A stretch of DNA of 62,552 bases, from NCBI GenBank assembly GCA_013822345.1, contig PNKH01000037.1, positions 1-62,552 of the forward strand, written 5' to 3'. Positions 17,288 to 28,100 of this stretch are shown here, one piece after another (position 1 is the first letter of the stretch; every line of letters starts with the position of its first letter). The stretch is from Isosphaera sp. Its GTDB lineage: Bacteria > Planctomycetota > Planctomycetia > Gemmatales > Gemmataceae. The notes under the pieces were generated by a model, which saw only the letters and a program-made list of their open reading frames with translations, made no database searches and had not been told where the DNA came from. The position numbers and the translations under genes were made by a program.

Positions 17288-20200
17288 GTGAGACACGCTG
17301 CCCGCGCCGTCGCCGCCTTCGGCCTGTTCCTCCTCATCACGACATCAGCACCGGTCACCGCCCAGCCCGCCGCGAAGAAGGTCCTCACCTTCGCCGACGA
17401 GAGCGTCTGGCGGACCGCCTCAACCCCGGTCCTGTCCCCGGACGGCACCCACCTCGCCTACAGCGTCTGGCCGGCCGACGGCGACGGCGAGTCGGTCGTC
17501 CGGCACGTCCCCAGCGGGAAGGAGTACCGGTTCCCGCGCGGCGGGGGCGCCCCGGGGGCCGAGCCGAAGTTCACCCCGGACGGCAAGCGCGTCCTCCTCC
17601 CGCTCACCCCGACCAAGGCCGAGACGGACAAGGCCAAGGCGGACAAGGTGAAGCCCGGCGAGGGGCCGCAGCCGGCGGTCGCGGTCGTCGACCTGGCGAC
17701 CGGGGCCGTCGCGGACAAGTTCCCGCAGTCCGGGGCGCTGGCGGTCGGCGGCGACGGGGCCGGGTTCGTGGTCTACCGCAAGCCGGCCCGGCCGGAGCCC
17801 GGCAAGGAGAAGGACGACGGCAAAGCCACCCCGCCCGCGCCGCCGACCAAGGGGAAGTTCCCGTTCCCGACGAAGGGCGGCACCGGGACGCCGGGCGGGG
17901 CCGCGTCCGGCGGGACGACCTTCGGCACCGACCTCGTCGTCCGCGACCTGGCGACGAAGGCCGAGCGGACGCTGACCGAGGTGTCCGAGTTCAGCCTGAC
18001 CCGCGACGGGAAGCAACTCGTCTACGCCGTCGCGTCGCGGAGCGAGGACCGGAACGGGGTGTTCGCCGCCGACCCGCGGTCGCCGTCGGCCGGCGGGGTG
18101 GTGAAGTCCGGGCCGGGGCGGTACTCCGGGCTGACGTGGGACGAGAAGCAGACGAAGCTGGCGTTCCTGTTCGACGACAGCGCGGTCCGGCCGCCGAACC
18201 AGGCCCCGCCGCCGCGGCCCAAGGGCGTCCCGTTCGGCACGGTCGTCCCGAGCACCACGCCCCCGCCGCCGGCCCGCTACCGGGCGTTCGTGTGGGACCG
18301 CGGGGCGAGGCCGGCCGAGCCGGCGGCGACCGTCCCGGTCGGGGCGACCGGCGGGTTCTTCGCGGTCGTCCCGGCGCTGCTGTTCGCCCCGCCGGCGGTG
18401 GCCCCGGCCGACGAGGTGCTCGGCCCGACCACGCCCGGCCAGCGGCCGGGGTGGGTGTTCGCCGGCGGGTCGCTGGCGTTCTCGGCCGACGGCTCGATGC
18501 TGTTCGTGAACACCGGCCCGAAGCGCGAGCCGGCGCCGCCGGCCGGCCCGCCGAACCCGGCCGACTTCCAGCTCGACCTGTGGCACTGGAAGGACGAGCG
18601 GCTCCAGCCGGCGCAGAAGCTCCAGGCCGAGTCCGACCGGGCGAAGACGTACTCGGCCGTCGTTCACCTGAAGGACAAGCAGTTCCGCCAACTCTCCGAC
18701 GACGCGGCCACCGTCGGCCGGCCGCCGTCCGGGAGCGACTGGGCGGTCGCGTCGGACGACCGCAAGTACCGGGCGACCACCGGCTACGGCCAGCCGCAGA
18801 GCGACTACGCGGCGGTGAACGTCCGGACCGGGGAGCGGAAGCCGCTCCTGACCGGGTTCGGCGGGTACTCGACCCCGAACCCGAACCTGTCGCCGACCGG
18901 CGGGCACCTCCTCGGGTTCGACGGCAAGAACTGGTTCACCGTCGCCGTCGCCGACGGGAAGCGGGCGGACCTGACCGGGAGGCTGAAGGAGAAGTTCTTC
19001 GACGAGGAGGACGACCACCCCGGGAACCCGCGGCCGGCCGGCCAGCCGCTGTGGACCGCGGACGGGAAGTCCGTGCTCGTCAGCGACCGGTACGACTTGT
19101 GGAAGCTCGCGGCCGACGGGTCGTCCGCCGAGAACCTGACGAAGGTCGGGCGCGGGCTGGGGGTGCGGTTCACGCTGCTGACGGTGCGGGCGGCGGACGA
19201 GTTCGTGCCGTTCCGCGGGGTCGACCTGGCGAAGCCGCAGCTGCTCGGGGCGGAGAACCTCCGGACCCGCGACACCGGGTACTACCGGCTGGAGCCGGGG
19301 GCGGCGGAGGCGAAGCTCCTCATCATGGGGCCGCGGCGGTACGGCCAGCCGACGCGGGCGAAGAACGCCGACGTGTACCTCCTCACCGTGCAGACGTTCT
19401 CGGAGTACCCCGACTACTACGTCACGACGCCGGACTTCCACGAACTGAGGCGGGTGACGGACATCAACCCGCGGGTGAAGGAGTACAACTGGGGCCGGGC
19501 CGAGCTGGTCCACTACACCAGCGCCGACGGGGCGAAGCTGTCCGGGGTGCTGGTGAAGCCGGGGGACTTCGACCCGGCGAAGAAGTACCCGATGGTGGTG
19601 TACATCTACGAGCGGCTGTCCGACACGCTGCACAACTTCCGGCTGCCGGTGGTGACCCGCGGCCAGGTCATCAACCCGACGTTCTACGCCAGCAACGGGT
19701 ATCTCGTGTTGATGCCGGACATCGCGTACAAGGTCGGGGCGCCGGGGCAGAGCGCCATCAAGTGCGTGTTGCCGGCGATCCAGGCGGTGGTCGATAAGGG
19801 GTGTGTTGATGAGGCGGCGATCGGCATCAACGGCCAGTCGTGGGGCGGGTACCAGATCGCGTACATGGTGACGCAGACGGACCGCTTCAAGGCGGCGGTC
19901 GCCGGCGCCCCGGTGTCGAACATGGTGAGCGCGTACGACGGCATCCGCTGGGGGTCGGGGCTGACGCGGCAGTTCCAGTACGAGTGGACGCAGAGCCGGA
20001 TCGGCGGCACCCTGTGGGACGCCCCGATGAAGTTCGTGGAGAACAGCCCGGTGTTCATGGCCGACCGGGTGAGGACGCCGCTGCTGATGATCCACAACGA
20101 CCAGGACGACGCGGTCCCGTGGTACCAGGGGATCGAGTATTACCTCGCGTTGCGGCGGCTCGAACGGGAGTGCTACCTGCTGAACTACAACGGGCAGCCG

Positions 20201-20377
20201 CACAACCTGACGAGCCGGGCCGCGGCCCGCGACTTCGCCGCCCGGATGTTCCAGTTCTTCGAGCACCACCTGAAGGGGAAGACGTCCCCGGCGTGGATGG
20301 CGAAGGGGGTGCCGTACCTCGACCGCGACAAGGACAAGGAGGAGATCAAGAAGCTGCTCGGGCCGGAGAAGAAGTAA
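17288..20377 (+). CDS. Secreted S9 family (prolyl oligopeptidase-type) peptidase
   Basis: A 1029-aa serine peptidase with a Sec signal peptide (AVAAFGLFLLITTSAPVTAQ). An N-terminal beta-propeller (about 40-700) has several WD/PD40-like turns such as SPDGTHLAYSVW. The C-terminal alpha/beta hydrolase domain has the nucleophile Ser851 in NGQSWGGYQ, the acid in HNDQDDAVPW (about 940) and His in NGQPHNL (about 972). A Pro/Gly/Lys-rich insertion near 170-215 interrupts the propeller and is probably disordered. GTG 17288 directly precedes the signal peptide. Expected role: extracytoplasmic peptide breakdown, next to a second S9-containing peptidase. Confidence 0.9.
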   Translation: MRHAARAVAAFGLFLLITTSAPVTAQPAAKKVLTFADESVWRTASTPVLSPDGTHLAYSVWPADGDGESVVRHVPSGKEYRFPRGGGAPGAEPKFTPDGKRVLLPLTPTKAETDKAKADKVKPGEGPQPAVAVVDLATGAVADKFPQSGALAVGGDGAGFVVYRKPARPEPGKEKDDGKATPPAPPTKGKFPFPTKGGTGTPGGAASGGTTFGTDLVVRDLATKAERTLTEVSEFSLTRDGKQLVYAVASRSEDRNGVFAADPRSPSAGGVVKSGPGRYSGLTWDEKQTKLAFLFDDSAVRPPNQAPPPRPKGVPFGTVVPSTTPPPPARYRAFVWDRGARPAEPAATVPVGATGGFFAVVPALLFAPPAVAPADEVLGPTTPGQRPGWVFAGGSLAFSADGSMLFVNTGPKREPAPPAGPPNPADFQLDLWHWKDERLQPAQKLQAESDRAKTYSAVVHLKDKQFRQLSDDAATVGRPPSGSDWAVASDDRKYRATTGYGQPQSDYAAVNVRTGERKPLLTGFGGYSTPNPNLSPTGGHLLGFDGKNWFTVAVADGKRADLTGRLKEKFFDEEDDHPGNPRPAGQPLWTADGKSVLVSDRYDLWKLAADGSSAENLTKVGRGLGVRFTLLTVRAADEFVPFRGVDLAKPQLLGAENLRTRDTGYYRLEPGAAEAKLLIMGPRRYGQPTRAKNADVYLLTVQTFSEYPDYYVTTPDFHELRRVTDINPRVKEYNWGRAELVHYTSADGAKLSGVLVKPGDFDPAKKYPMVVYIYERLSDTLHNFRLPVVTRGQVINPTFYASNGYLVLMPDIAYKVGAPGQSAIKCVLPAIQAVVDKGCVDEAAIGINGQSWGGYQIAYMVTQTDRFKAAVAGAPVSNMVSAYDGIRWGSGLTRQFQYEWTQSRIGGTLWDAPMKFVENSPVFMADRVRTPLLMIHNDQDDAVPWYQGIEYYLALRRLERECYLLNYNGQPHNLTSRAAARDFAARMFQFFEHHLKGKTSPAWMAKGVPYLDRDKDKEEIKKLLGPEKK

Positions 20378-20386
20378 CAACCCCCC

Positions 20387-20434
20387 CCGGTTAGCGACGC
20401 GTCGAAGACGCGTCTTCGACGCGTCGCTAACCGG
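20387..20434. repeat. Perfect 24-bp palindrome, no loop
   Basis: 20387-20410 and 20411-20434 are exact inverse copies (CCGGTTAGCGACGCGTCGAA and so on), giving a continuous 48-bp palindrome. It lies in the 101-base gap between the two peptidase genes and may stop transcription of the first. Confidence 0.92.
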
Positions 20435-20435
20435 C

Positions 20436-20441
20436 TACAAT
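20436..20441 (+). promoter_or_regulatory. Possible -10 box (TACAAT) for the M14/S9 peptidase gene
   Basis: TACAAT lies 38 bases before the GTG start at 20479, immediately after the palindrome. No good -35 hexamer is seen, since its place falls inside the palindrome. An AT-rich hexamer stands out in this GC-rich sequence, but the assignment is weak. Confidence 0.3.
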
Positions 20442-20478
20442 CACCTCTCCCCTCAGCCCCACCCGCGGAGTCCCCGCC

Positions 20479-23400
20479 GTGCCCCGCTTCGTCGCGCTGG
20501 TCGCCGTCGCCCTGTTCGCGCCGGTCGCACCCGCCCAACCCCTCAAGACCGTCGCCGAGAAGACCGACTACGCGGCCACCTCGCGGTACGCCGACGTGGT
20601 CGCGTTTTGCGAGGCGGTGGCCAAGCGCGGCCCGGCCCGGCTGTCGTACTTCGGCACCAGCCACGAGGGCCGGAAGCTGCCGCTGCTGGTCGTCGCCGAC
20701 CCGCCGGTCACCACGCCCGAGGACGCGAAGAAGGCCGGCAAGACCGTGGTGATGGCGTTCGCGAACATCCACGCCGGGGAGGTGGACGGGAAGGAGGCGC
20801 TGCTCGCCCTGGCCCGCGACCTGACCGACAAGCCCGGCCACCCGCTCCTGAAAGACCTGGCCGTCCTGCTGGTGCCGGTCCTGAACGCGGACGGGAACGA
20901 GAAGATCGACCCGAAGAACCGGCCCGGCGACAACGGCCCGGCCGACGGGGCCGGCACCCGGGCGAACGCCCAGGGCCTCGACCTGAACCGCGACTTCGTC
21001 AAGCTCGACACCCCCGAGGTGCGGGCGCTCGTCAAGCTGTTCAACACCTGGGACCCGGCCCTGGTCGTCGACTGCCACACCACCAACGGCAGCAGGCACC
21101 GCTACACCCTGACCTACGACGGCCCGCGGTATCCGTCGACCGACACGGCGCAGGCCAAGTGGGCGAACGCGACGCTGTTCCCGGCGGTCACGAAGAAGGT
21201 GAAGGCGGCAACCGGGTTCGACATCGCCCCGTACGGGAACTTCGACGCCGAGCGGAAGCGGTGGGAGACGTACCCGGCGCTGCCGCGGTACGGGGTGCAA
21301 TACCTCGCCCTCCGCGGCCGGGTCGGGGTGCTGAGCGAGTCGTACGCGTACGCCCCGTTCGAGGACCGGGTCGGCGCGACCAGGGCGTTCGTGGCGGCGT
21401 GCTTCGAGGTCGCGGCCGAGAAGCGGAAGGAACTGGCCGAGGCGGTTGCGGCGCCCGTCCGGCGCGCCCTCACCACGTTCGCCGACGCCTACCCGGACAA
21501 GCTCACCATCAAGGGGTTCGAGGAGGTGGTGAAGGACGGCAAGCGGGTCGCCACGGACAAGCCGAAGGACTACGCCCTGGAGTTCCTCGGGCGGGTCGAG
21601 GTGGACGAGTGGCCGTTGCGCGCCACCGCGTACCTGTTCCCCCCGACCCCCGCCGGGGTGCGCGAGACCCTACAGCGGCACGGCGTCGTCGTCGAGGAAC
21701 TGCGGGAGGACCTGGACATCGAGTTCGAGTCGTTCCTCGTGGCCGCCGTCGACCCGGCGAAGGTTGCGTACCAGAACCGGACGCAGACCACGGTTCAGGG
21801 CCAGTGGGTGATCGACCAGGGGCGGGTCCCGGCCGGCACCCTGGTGGTCCGGACGGCCCAGCCGCTCGGCCGGTTCGCCGCCTACCTGCTGGAGCCCGAA
21901 GCCGAGGACGGGCTGACCCGGTGGGGCTTCTTCGCCGCGGACCTGAAGCCGGGCGGGAAGGCCACGGTCCTGAAGTTTAGCGGGACCGTGCCGTTCGCCC
22001 ACGTTGGCCCGGCCCCCGGGCTGCCCGAGGACCAGGTCACCGGCCGGCCGGTCACCGAGGCGCTTCTGGTCGGCCACGGCGGGGCGCTCACGTTCGGCCT
22101 CCAGGGCACGCCGGTCAGCGTCGGGGCGTGGCTCGACGCCGACCACTTCCTCCAGGTCAAAGACAACCGCCTCTGCCGGGTCGACGCCCGGACCGGCCTC
22201 TCGGTCTGGTTCGCCGACCCGGAGAACATCAAGAAGTCGCTGTCCGCGGTGAAGGGGCTGGAAGCCGGTGTGGCCGACCGCCTGGCGAAGTCGACGACCT
22301 TCCGGATGAGCCCGGACCACGCCGCGTTCCTGTTCACCGTCGGCCCGGACCTCGCCGTCGGGTACTTCGACGGCCGGCCGGCGGTCCGGCTCTCGAAGAG
22401 CGACGGGTTCAAGGAGTTCGCCACCTTCTCCCCGGACGGCAAGCGGGTGGCGTTCGTCCGCGGCGGCAACCTGTTCGCGGCCGACGTGGGGAAGGGCGAG
22501 GAGCAGCAGCTGACCCACGACGGCGGCGGCGACGTGCTGAACGGCAAGGCCGACTGGGTGTACGAGGAGGAGATCTTCAACCGCGACGGGCGGGCGTTCT
22601 GGTGGTCCCCGGACGGCAAGCACCTCGCCTTCCTCCGGTTCGACGACACCCCGGTCAAGCGGTTCACGATCGGCAACCCGACCGCCCCGCGCGGGCAGGT
22701 GGAGGCGTACCCGTACCCGAAGGTCGGCGACCCGAACCCGGTCGTCCGGCTCGGGGTCGTGCCGGCGGCCGGCGGGAAGCCCGTGTTCCTCGAACTCGCC
22801 GAGAAGCCGGACGAACTGATCGTCTCCCGCGTCGGCTGGCTCCCCGACTCGAAAGGCGTGTTCGCCTACGTGCAGAACCGCACCCAGACGTGGCTCGACC
22901 TCACCACCTGGCCCGCGGCCGGCGGGAAGCCGACGGTGCTGTTCCGGGAGACGACGGAGGCGTGGGTCGAGGACGCCGGCCCGCCGCGGTTCCTGGCCGA
23001 CGGGTCGTTCCTGTTCCCGAGCGACCGGAGCGGGTGGCGGCACCTGTACCACTACGCCGCCGACGGCAAGTTGCTCGGCCCGGTCACCGCCGGGGAGTGG
23101 GAGGTGCGCGAGGTGCTCCGCGTCGACGCCGACAAGACCGTCTACTTCACCGCCGGGTTCACCCGCCCGACCGGGACCGACCTGTGCCGGGTGAAGGTCG
23201 GCGGGGCGGTCGAGCTGCTGACCGAGAAGGGGAAGTCGCACCGCGTCAGCCTGGCCCCGGCCGGGCCGCTGTTCGTCGACCGGTTCACCGACCCGACGAC
23301 CCCGACGAAGGCGGCGCTGGTCGAGGCGGGTAAGGGGGTGGTCCGCACGCTCGACACGAACCCGGTGCGGGAGCGCGGGCAGTTCAAGTTCGGGCGGTTC

Positions 23401-24147
23401 GAGCGGGTGAAGATCCCGACGGCGGACGGGTTCGAACTGGAGGCGGCGGTGACGTACCCGCCGGACTTCGACCGGAAGAAGAAGTACCCGGTGTGGGTGT
23501 TCACCTACGGCGGGCCGCACGCCCCGACCGTCCGGGACGAGTACGGCGGGGGCCGGATCCTCGACAACACCCTGGCGACGAGCGGCATCATCGTCTTCCG
23601 GGTCGACCCGCGGAGCGCGAGCGGCAAGGGGGCCCGGTCCGCGTGGGCGTGCTACAAGCAACTCGGGGTGCGGGAGCTGAAGGACCTCGAAGAGGCGGTG
23701 GCGTGGCTCGGGAAGAACGAGTCCGTGGACCTGACCCGGGTCGGGATCAGCGGGCACAGCTACGGCGGGTTCATGGCCGCCTACGCCCTGACCCACTCGA
23801 AGACGTTCTCGGCCGGGATCGCGTCCGGCCCGGTGACCGACTGGGCGCTGTACGACTCGATCTACACCGAGCGGTACATGCTGACCCCGAAGGAGAACCC
23901 GGACGGGTACGCGAGGTCGAGCTGCGTGGCGGCGGCGAAGGACCTGCACGGCCGGCTGCTGGTCGTCCACGGGATGATGGACGACAACGTCCACCTGCAG
24001 AACAGCGTGCGGCTGGTGACCGCGCTGCAGGGGGCGGGGAAGGAGTTCGAGATGATGTTCTACCCGCAGGCCCGGCACGGGATCGGCGGGCCGCACTACC
24101 TGAGGCTGCAGGTCGAGTTCATCCGCCGCACGATGGGAGTCAACTGA
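20479..24147 (+). CDS. Secreted fusion: M14 zinc carboxypeptidase + S9 DPP-IV-like peptidase
   Basis: A 1222-aa protein joining two peptidases. After a signal peptide (FVALVAVALFAPVAPAQP), residues about 25-470 form an M14 carboxypeptidase: zinc ligands H98 and E101 (NIHAGEVDG) and H200 (VDCHTTNG), the family motif GLDLNRDFVKL, and a candidate catalytic Glu in GVLSESYAY. Residues about 500-950 form a DPP-IV type propeller (DWVYEEEIF, FWWSPDGKHLAFLRFDDTPV), and about 960-1222 the S9 hydrolase with Ser1094 (GHSYGGFM), Asp in GMMDDNVH (1168/1169) and His1200 (ARHGIGG). Both active sites look intact. The frame is uninterrupted, so this is a real fusion. It may take peptides apart from both ends outside the cytoplasm. 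GTG 20479 fits the signal peptide. Confidence 0.9.
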   Translation: MPRFVALVAVALFAPVAPAQPLKTVAEKTDYAATSRYADVVAFCEAVAKRGPARLSYFGTSHEGRKLPLLVVADPPVTTPEDAKKAGKTVVMAFANIHAGEVDGKEALLALARDLTDKPGHPLLKDLAVLLVPVLNADGNEKIDPKNRPGDNGPADGAGTRANAQGLDLNRDFVKLDTPEVRALVKLFNTWDPALVVDCHTTNGSRHRYTLTYDGPRYPSTDTAQAKWANATLFPAVTKKVKAATGFDIAPYGNFDAERKRWETYPALPRYGVQYLALRGRVGVLSESYAYAPFEDRVGATRAFVAACFEVAAEKRKELAEAVAAPVRRALTTFADAYPDKLTIKGFEEVVKDGKRVATDKPKDYALEFLGRVEVDEWPLRATAYLFPPTPAGVRETLQRHGVVVEELREDLDIEFESFLVAAVDPAKVAYQNRTQTTVQGQWVIDQGRVPAGTLVVRTAQPLGRFAAYLLEPEAEDGLTRWGFFAADLKPGGKATVLKFSGTVPFAHVGPAPGLPEDQVTGRPVTEALLVGHGGALTFGLQGTPVSVGAWLDADHFLQVKDNRLCRVDARTGLSVWFADPENIKKSLSAVKGLEAGVADRLAKSTTFRMSPDHAAFLFTVGPDLAVGYFDGRPAVRLSKSDGFKEFATFSPDGKRVAFVRGGNLFAADVGKGEEQQLTHDGGGDVLNGKADWVYEEEIFNRDGRAFWWSPDGKHLAFLRFDDTPVKRFTIGNPTAPRGQVEAYPYPKVGDPNPVVRLGVVPAAGGKPVFLELAEKPDELIVSRVGWLPDSKGVFAYVQNRTQTWLDLTTWPAAGGKPTVLFRETTEAWVEDAGPPRFLADGSFLFPSDRSGWRHLYHYAADGKLLGPVTAGEWEVREVLRVDADKTVYFTAGFTRPTGTDLCRVKVGGAVELLTEKGKSHRVSLAPAGPLFVDRFTDPTTPTKAALVEAGKGVVRTLDTNPVRERGQFKFGRFERVKIPTADGFELEAAVTYPPDFDRKKKYPVWVFTYGGPHAPTVRDEYGGGRILDNTLATSGIIVFRVDPRSASGKGARSAWACYKQLGVRELKDLEEAVAWLGKNESVDLTRVGISGHSYGGFMAAYALTHSKTFSAGIASGPVTDWALYDSIYTERYMLTPKENPDGYARSSCVAAAKDLHGRLLVVHGMMDDNVHLQNSVRLVTALQGAGKEFEMMFYPQARHGIGGPHYLRLQVEFIRRTMGVN

Positions 24148-24155
24148 AGAGTTTA

Positions 24156-24170
24156 GACAGGATAACAGGA
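24156..24170 (+). repeat. GACAGGATAACAGGA repeat half-copy
   Basis: This 15-base AT-richer motif sits between the M14/S9 stop codon and the transposase remnant. The same motif appears as an inverted pair at 59111-59211, so it is a dispersed repeat of this genome. Confidence 0.7.
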
Positions 24171-24211
24171 AGGGGGGGTGGGCTACGGGTACGAACCCGC
24201 CCCGGTGTTCG

Positions 24212-25140
24212 TCGGAGGAGTACACCCAGTTCTCGCCGGCGACGCCCAGGGTCTGTTCCGCGACGGAGGCCGCCCGCGTGCGACCCGATTCCCCCGACGC
24301 CCCGCCCACGACGCGTTCACCCGACTGCCCCGCCGGCTCGAACCCGACCCCCAAGTCCTCTGCTCCGAAGTCCGAGCCCTGGTCGGCCGGCCCGGCGGCC
24401 GGCCGGTACTCGACGACGGCGTCTCCGACAAGCCGCACGCCCGGCACATCGGGCTGGCCGGCCCGTTCTGGTCGGGCAGGCACAACCGGGTGGTGCGGAA
24501 CATCAACCTGGTCACCCTGGCCTGGACCGACGGCAACCGCGTCTACCCCACCGACTACCGGCTGGTCGGCCCGGCCGAGCGGCCCGAGCGGACCGAGAAC
24601 GACCCGTTCCGGGAGCCGCCGGCCGCCGCCCACGAGCGCGGGTTCTCCCCGCCGTGCGTGGTGTTCCACGCGTGGCACTCGGGCGGGGACAACCTGAAGG
24701 CGGTCCGGGACCGCGGGTGGACGTTCCCCACCCGGGTGCGAGGCAACCGGAGGTGAACCCGGACCGCGCGGCGACCGCCCGATCCGGGAGTGCGAGGTTG
24801 CGGCGACGGGCACGGTCGTGTACCCGGAGGGGTTCGGGCTGGTCCGGGCGTTCCGCCGCCACAGACGGTGGCGCGGAGCACGGGACCACCAACGACCTGG
24901 GGATGGGAGGAGACCCGTCCGGCTTGGGCCGAGCGGGCCCGGGGGATCGAGGCGTAACACCGCGGGCTCGAGCAGTGCACGGGGGCGGGGCGCTGCCAGG
25001 TGCGGATGGGCCGGGCGCGGCGGGTCCGCATCGGGTGGCGATCCGGGCGTTCGTCCGCCTGGAGCGTCACCGGTTCACCGCCGGGGTCAACCGGGTCGAG
25101 GCCGGGCTCCGGGTCGCCCGGGGCGCCGTGTCGATATTCT
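24212..25140 (+). pseudogene. Decayed DDE (IS4/IS701-like) transposase
   Basis: Pieces of one transposase can be read in order in different frames: SEEYTQFSPATPRVCSATEA (from 24212), then HDAFTRLPRRLEPDPQVLCS and VLDDGVSDKPHARHIGL, NLVTLAWTDGNRVYPTDYR, LKAVRDRGW (24300-24755), then ECEVAATGTVVYPEGFGLVR (about 24790), and finally NDLGMG and VAIRAFVRLERHRF (to about 25100). At least three frame changes separate them. The second catalytic Asp, which I recall in these proteins as FDxWY, reads FHAWH here. It is therefore a dead insertion-sequence copy filling the 1-kb gap. No clear terminal inverted repeats are seen; a GACAGGATAACAGGA motif lies just left of it. Confidence 0.85.
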
Positions 25141-25154
25141 TCCTCTTCACCCCA

Positions 25155-28100
25155 TCAGTTCCGCGTCACCGTCTCGTCCAGATTGAGCACCAGGTTCGCG
25201 ACCATCGTCCACGCCGCGGTCTCGTCGTCGGGGGCGAGACGCTTCGGCTTCGACTCCCCGGCGTGCACCACCTTCCTCGCGGCGTCCGGGTCGGCCCGGT
25301 ACAGCTCCCGCTGCCGGGCCACCGCGGCCGACACCAGCCGCAGCTCGTCCGCGTCGGGCTTCCGCGCCAGCACCGCCCGGTACAGGAAGGTGATCCGCTC
25401 CTCGGTCGTCTGGCCCGCCGCCAGAGCCCGCTCGGCCACCGCCCGGGCGGCCTCGAAGTGCTGCACGTCGTTCATCAGCTGCAGCGCCTGCAGCGGGGTG
25501 TTCGTCCGGTCGCGTACGGCGCACAACTGCTCCCGGTTCGGGGCGTCGAAGTTCGCCAGGAACGGGTGCGGGGCGGTCCGCTTGAGGAACACGTACAGGC
25601 TCCGCCGGTACAGCGCCGCCCCGTGGTCCTGAAGGTAGTACCGGGTGTTGCTGTCCCCGTACCCGACCGGCTCCCAGATGTTCGCCGGCTGGTACGGCCG
25701 CACCCCGCGGCCGCCGACCGTCAGGTCGATCAGCCCGCCCACGAACAGGGCGTTGTCGCGCACCTGCTCGGCGTCCAGCCGGAACCGCGGGCCGCGCGCC
25801 AGGAGCCGGTTCTCGGGGTCCTTCGCCCGCTCCGCCGGGGACTGGGCGGCGGCGCGGCGGAACGCGGCGGACGTGACGAGTAGCCTCACCAGCTTCTTCG
25901 TGTCCCACCCGGAGGTGCGGTACTCGTCGGCCAGCCAGTCGAGCAGTTCGGGGTGGCTCGGCGGCTCGCCCTGTGTCCCGAAGTCGGAGCTGGTCTTGAC
26001 CAGCCCGACCCCGAAGAACTGCTGCCACAGCCGGTTCGCCGCGACCCGGGCGGTCAGCGGGTTCTCGGGGGCGACGAGCCAGTTCGCCAGGTCGAGGCGG
26101 GTCGGGCTGCCGGGCTTGGCCGGCTTCAGCGGCGGGAGGACGGCCGGGACGTTCGGGACGACCTTCTCGCCGGGCTTGTCGTACTGCCCGCGGACCATCA
26201 CGAAGGCGTCCCGCGGGGCGCCGTCCTGGAACACCATCGTCCCGGGGACGGCGGCGTCGGCGGCCTCGCGGTCGGCCCGGGCCCTGTCCCACTCCGCCCG
26301 CCGGGCCGCCAGGTCGTCGGTCACCGGGCGGGCGACGTGCGCGAGGTAGAACGCCCGCAGCTTCGCCACCGTCTCGGGCCGGTGCTTGACGTCCGGGCCG
26401 CCGGCGGCGACCGCGTGCAGCTCCGCGGGCAGCTCCGCCGGCCCCTTCTTGCCGAGGCCGCGCCACCAGGTCTTGCACGACGCGAGCGGGTCGGTCGCGG
26501 GGTTCACCTCGCCGCTGACGGTCACCGCGTCCCAGTACGCCACCCCGCCGTACTCCTGCAGGGCGAGGGCGGTCAGCGGTCCGTCGTCCGCCAGCCCGAA
26601 GTCGGCCGCCGGGGCACTGAGCAGGACCCACGAGCCCGGCGCCGGAAGGGCGCCCTTCCGCGTCCCCAGGCCGCCGCCGCTGTACCGCGAGTCGGCCGAC
26701 GGGTCCGTCCCCCACCACACCTTCTTCCCGTTCACCACGACCGCGACCGCCAGCGGCGGGTGCCTCGGGTCGAGCCGGACCCAGGCCTCGACCGTCCCGC
26801 CCGCCGGCACCACCACCGGCTTGAGCCGGAACTGGACGCTGTCCTCGTGGAAGTACGAGTTCGCCTGCCGCAGCACCCGCCGCCCGGACTTCGCACCGAA
26901 CGGCGGGTCGGCCACCCAGTCGGCGGCGTTGCGGGTGGTGTTCCGGTTCGTCGACCCGGCCGGGAAGAAGTCGTCGAACACCACGTCCGTCACCCGCCGC
27001 TTGTCCGGGGTGTCGGGGGCGTCGGCGGGGTCGGCGTACTCGGCCGCTGTCGCCGCGGCCTCGACCCGCGCCCGGGCGGCGGCCTCGGCCTTCGCCGCGG
27101 CGTCGAGCGCGGCCTTCTGGGCGGCCGTCGGGAGCTTCGCGAACGGGCCGTGGGTGCTGACGTTCCCGTCGAGCGGCGGGTCGGCGGAGCTGGAGAAGAA
27201 GGCGTAGAGCGAGTAGAAGTCCTTGGCCGAGATCGGGTCGAACTTGTGGTCGTGGCAGACGGCGCACCCGGCGGTCAGCCCGAGCCACGCCTGGGCGGCG
27301 GTCGCGGCCCGGTCGACCGCGTTCCGGTACCGCCACTCGTCCTCGATCGACCCGCCCTCGCCGGTCGACACGTTGCACCGGTTGAACCCGGTCGCGGTGA
27401 GCTGGTCCGGGGTCGGGTCGGGGAGGAGGTCGCCGGCGAGCTGCCAGACGGTGAACCGGTCGAACGGCAGGTTCTGGTTGAACGCCCGGACCACCCAGTC
27501 CCGGTACGCCCACATCTGCCGCTCGTTGTCGAGGTGCAGGCCGTGGGTGTCGGCGTACCGGGCCACGTCGAGCCAGTGGCGGGCCATCTCCTCGCCGAAC
27601 CGGGGCGACGCCAGGTACCGGTCGACCATCCGCTCGTAGGCGGTCGGCGACTTGTCGGCGAGGAACTCGTCTAGCTCCTTGATGGTCGGCGGCAGGCCGG
27701 TCAGCGCGAACGCGACGCGGCGGACGAGCGTCTCGCGGTCCGCCTCCCGCGTCGGCTTCAGCCCGGCCTTCGCCATCCGCCCGGCGAGGAGGGCGTCGAC
27801 CGGGTGGGCCGCGGACTTCGGTACGGCGGGGCGCGTGACGGGTTCGAACGACCAGTGCTTCTGGTACTTCGCGCCCTGCTCGATCCACTGCCGGATCGTC
27901 TCCTTCTGCGCCGCGGTGAGCTTCTTGTTGCTGTGCGGCGGGGGCATCACGAGGTCCGCGTCGGCGGACGTGATGCGGCTCCAGACCTCGCTCCCCTTCG
28001 GGTCGCCGGGCTTGATCGGCGTCACGCCGTTCCGCTCGGTGAAGGCCACGTCGGGGACATCGAGGCGGAGCCGGGCCTTGCGGGCCTTGGCGTCGAACCC

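Noticed and set aside
23493-25883. A plus-strand open frame across the end of the M14/S9 gene, the transposase remnant and the cytochrome gene
   Set aside because: It is a shadow frame, except for short pieces of the transposase, which are reported as part of the pseudogene.
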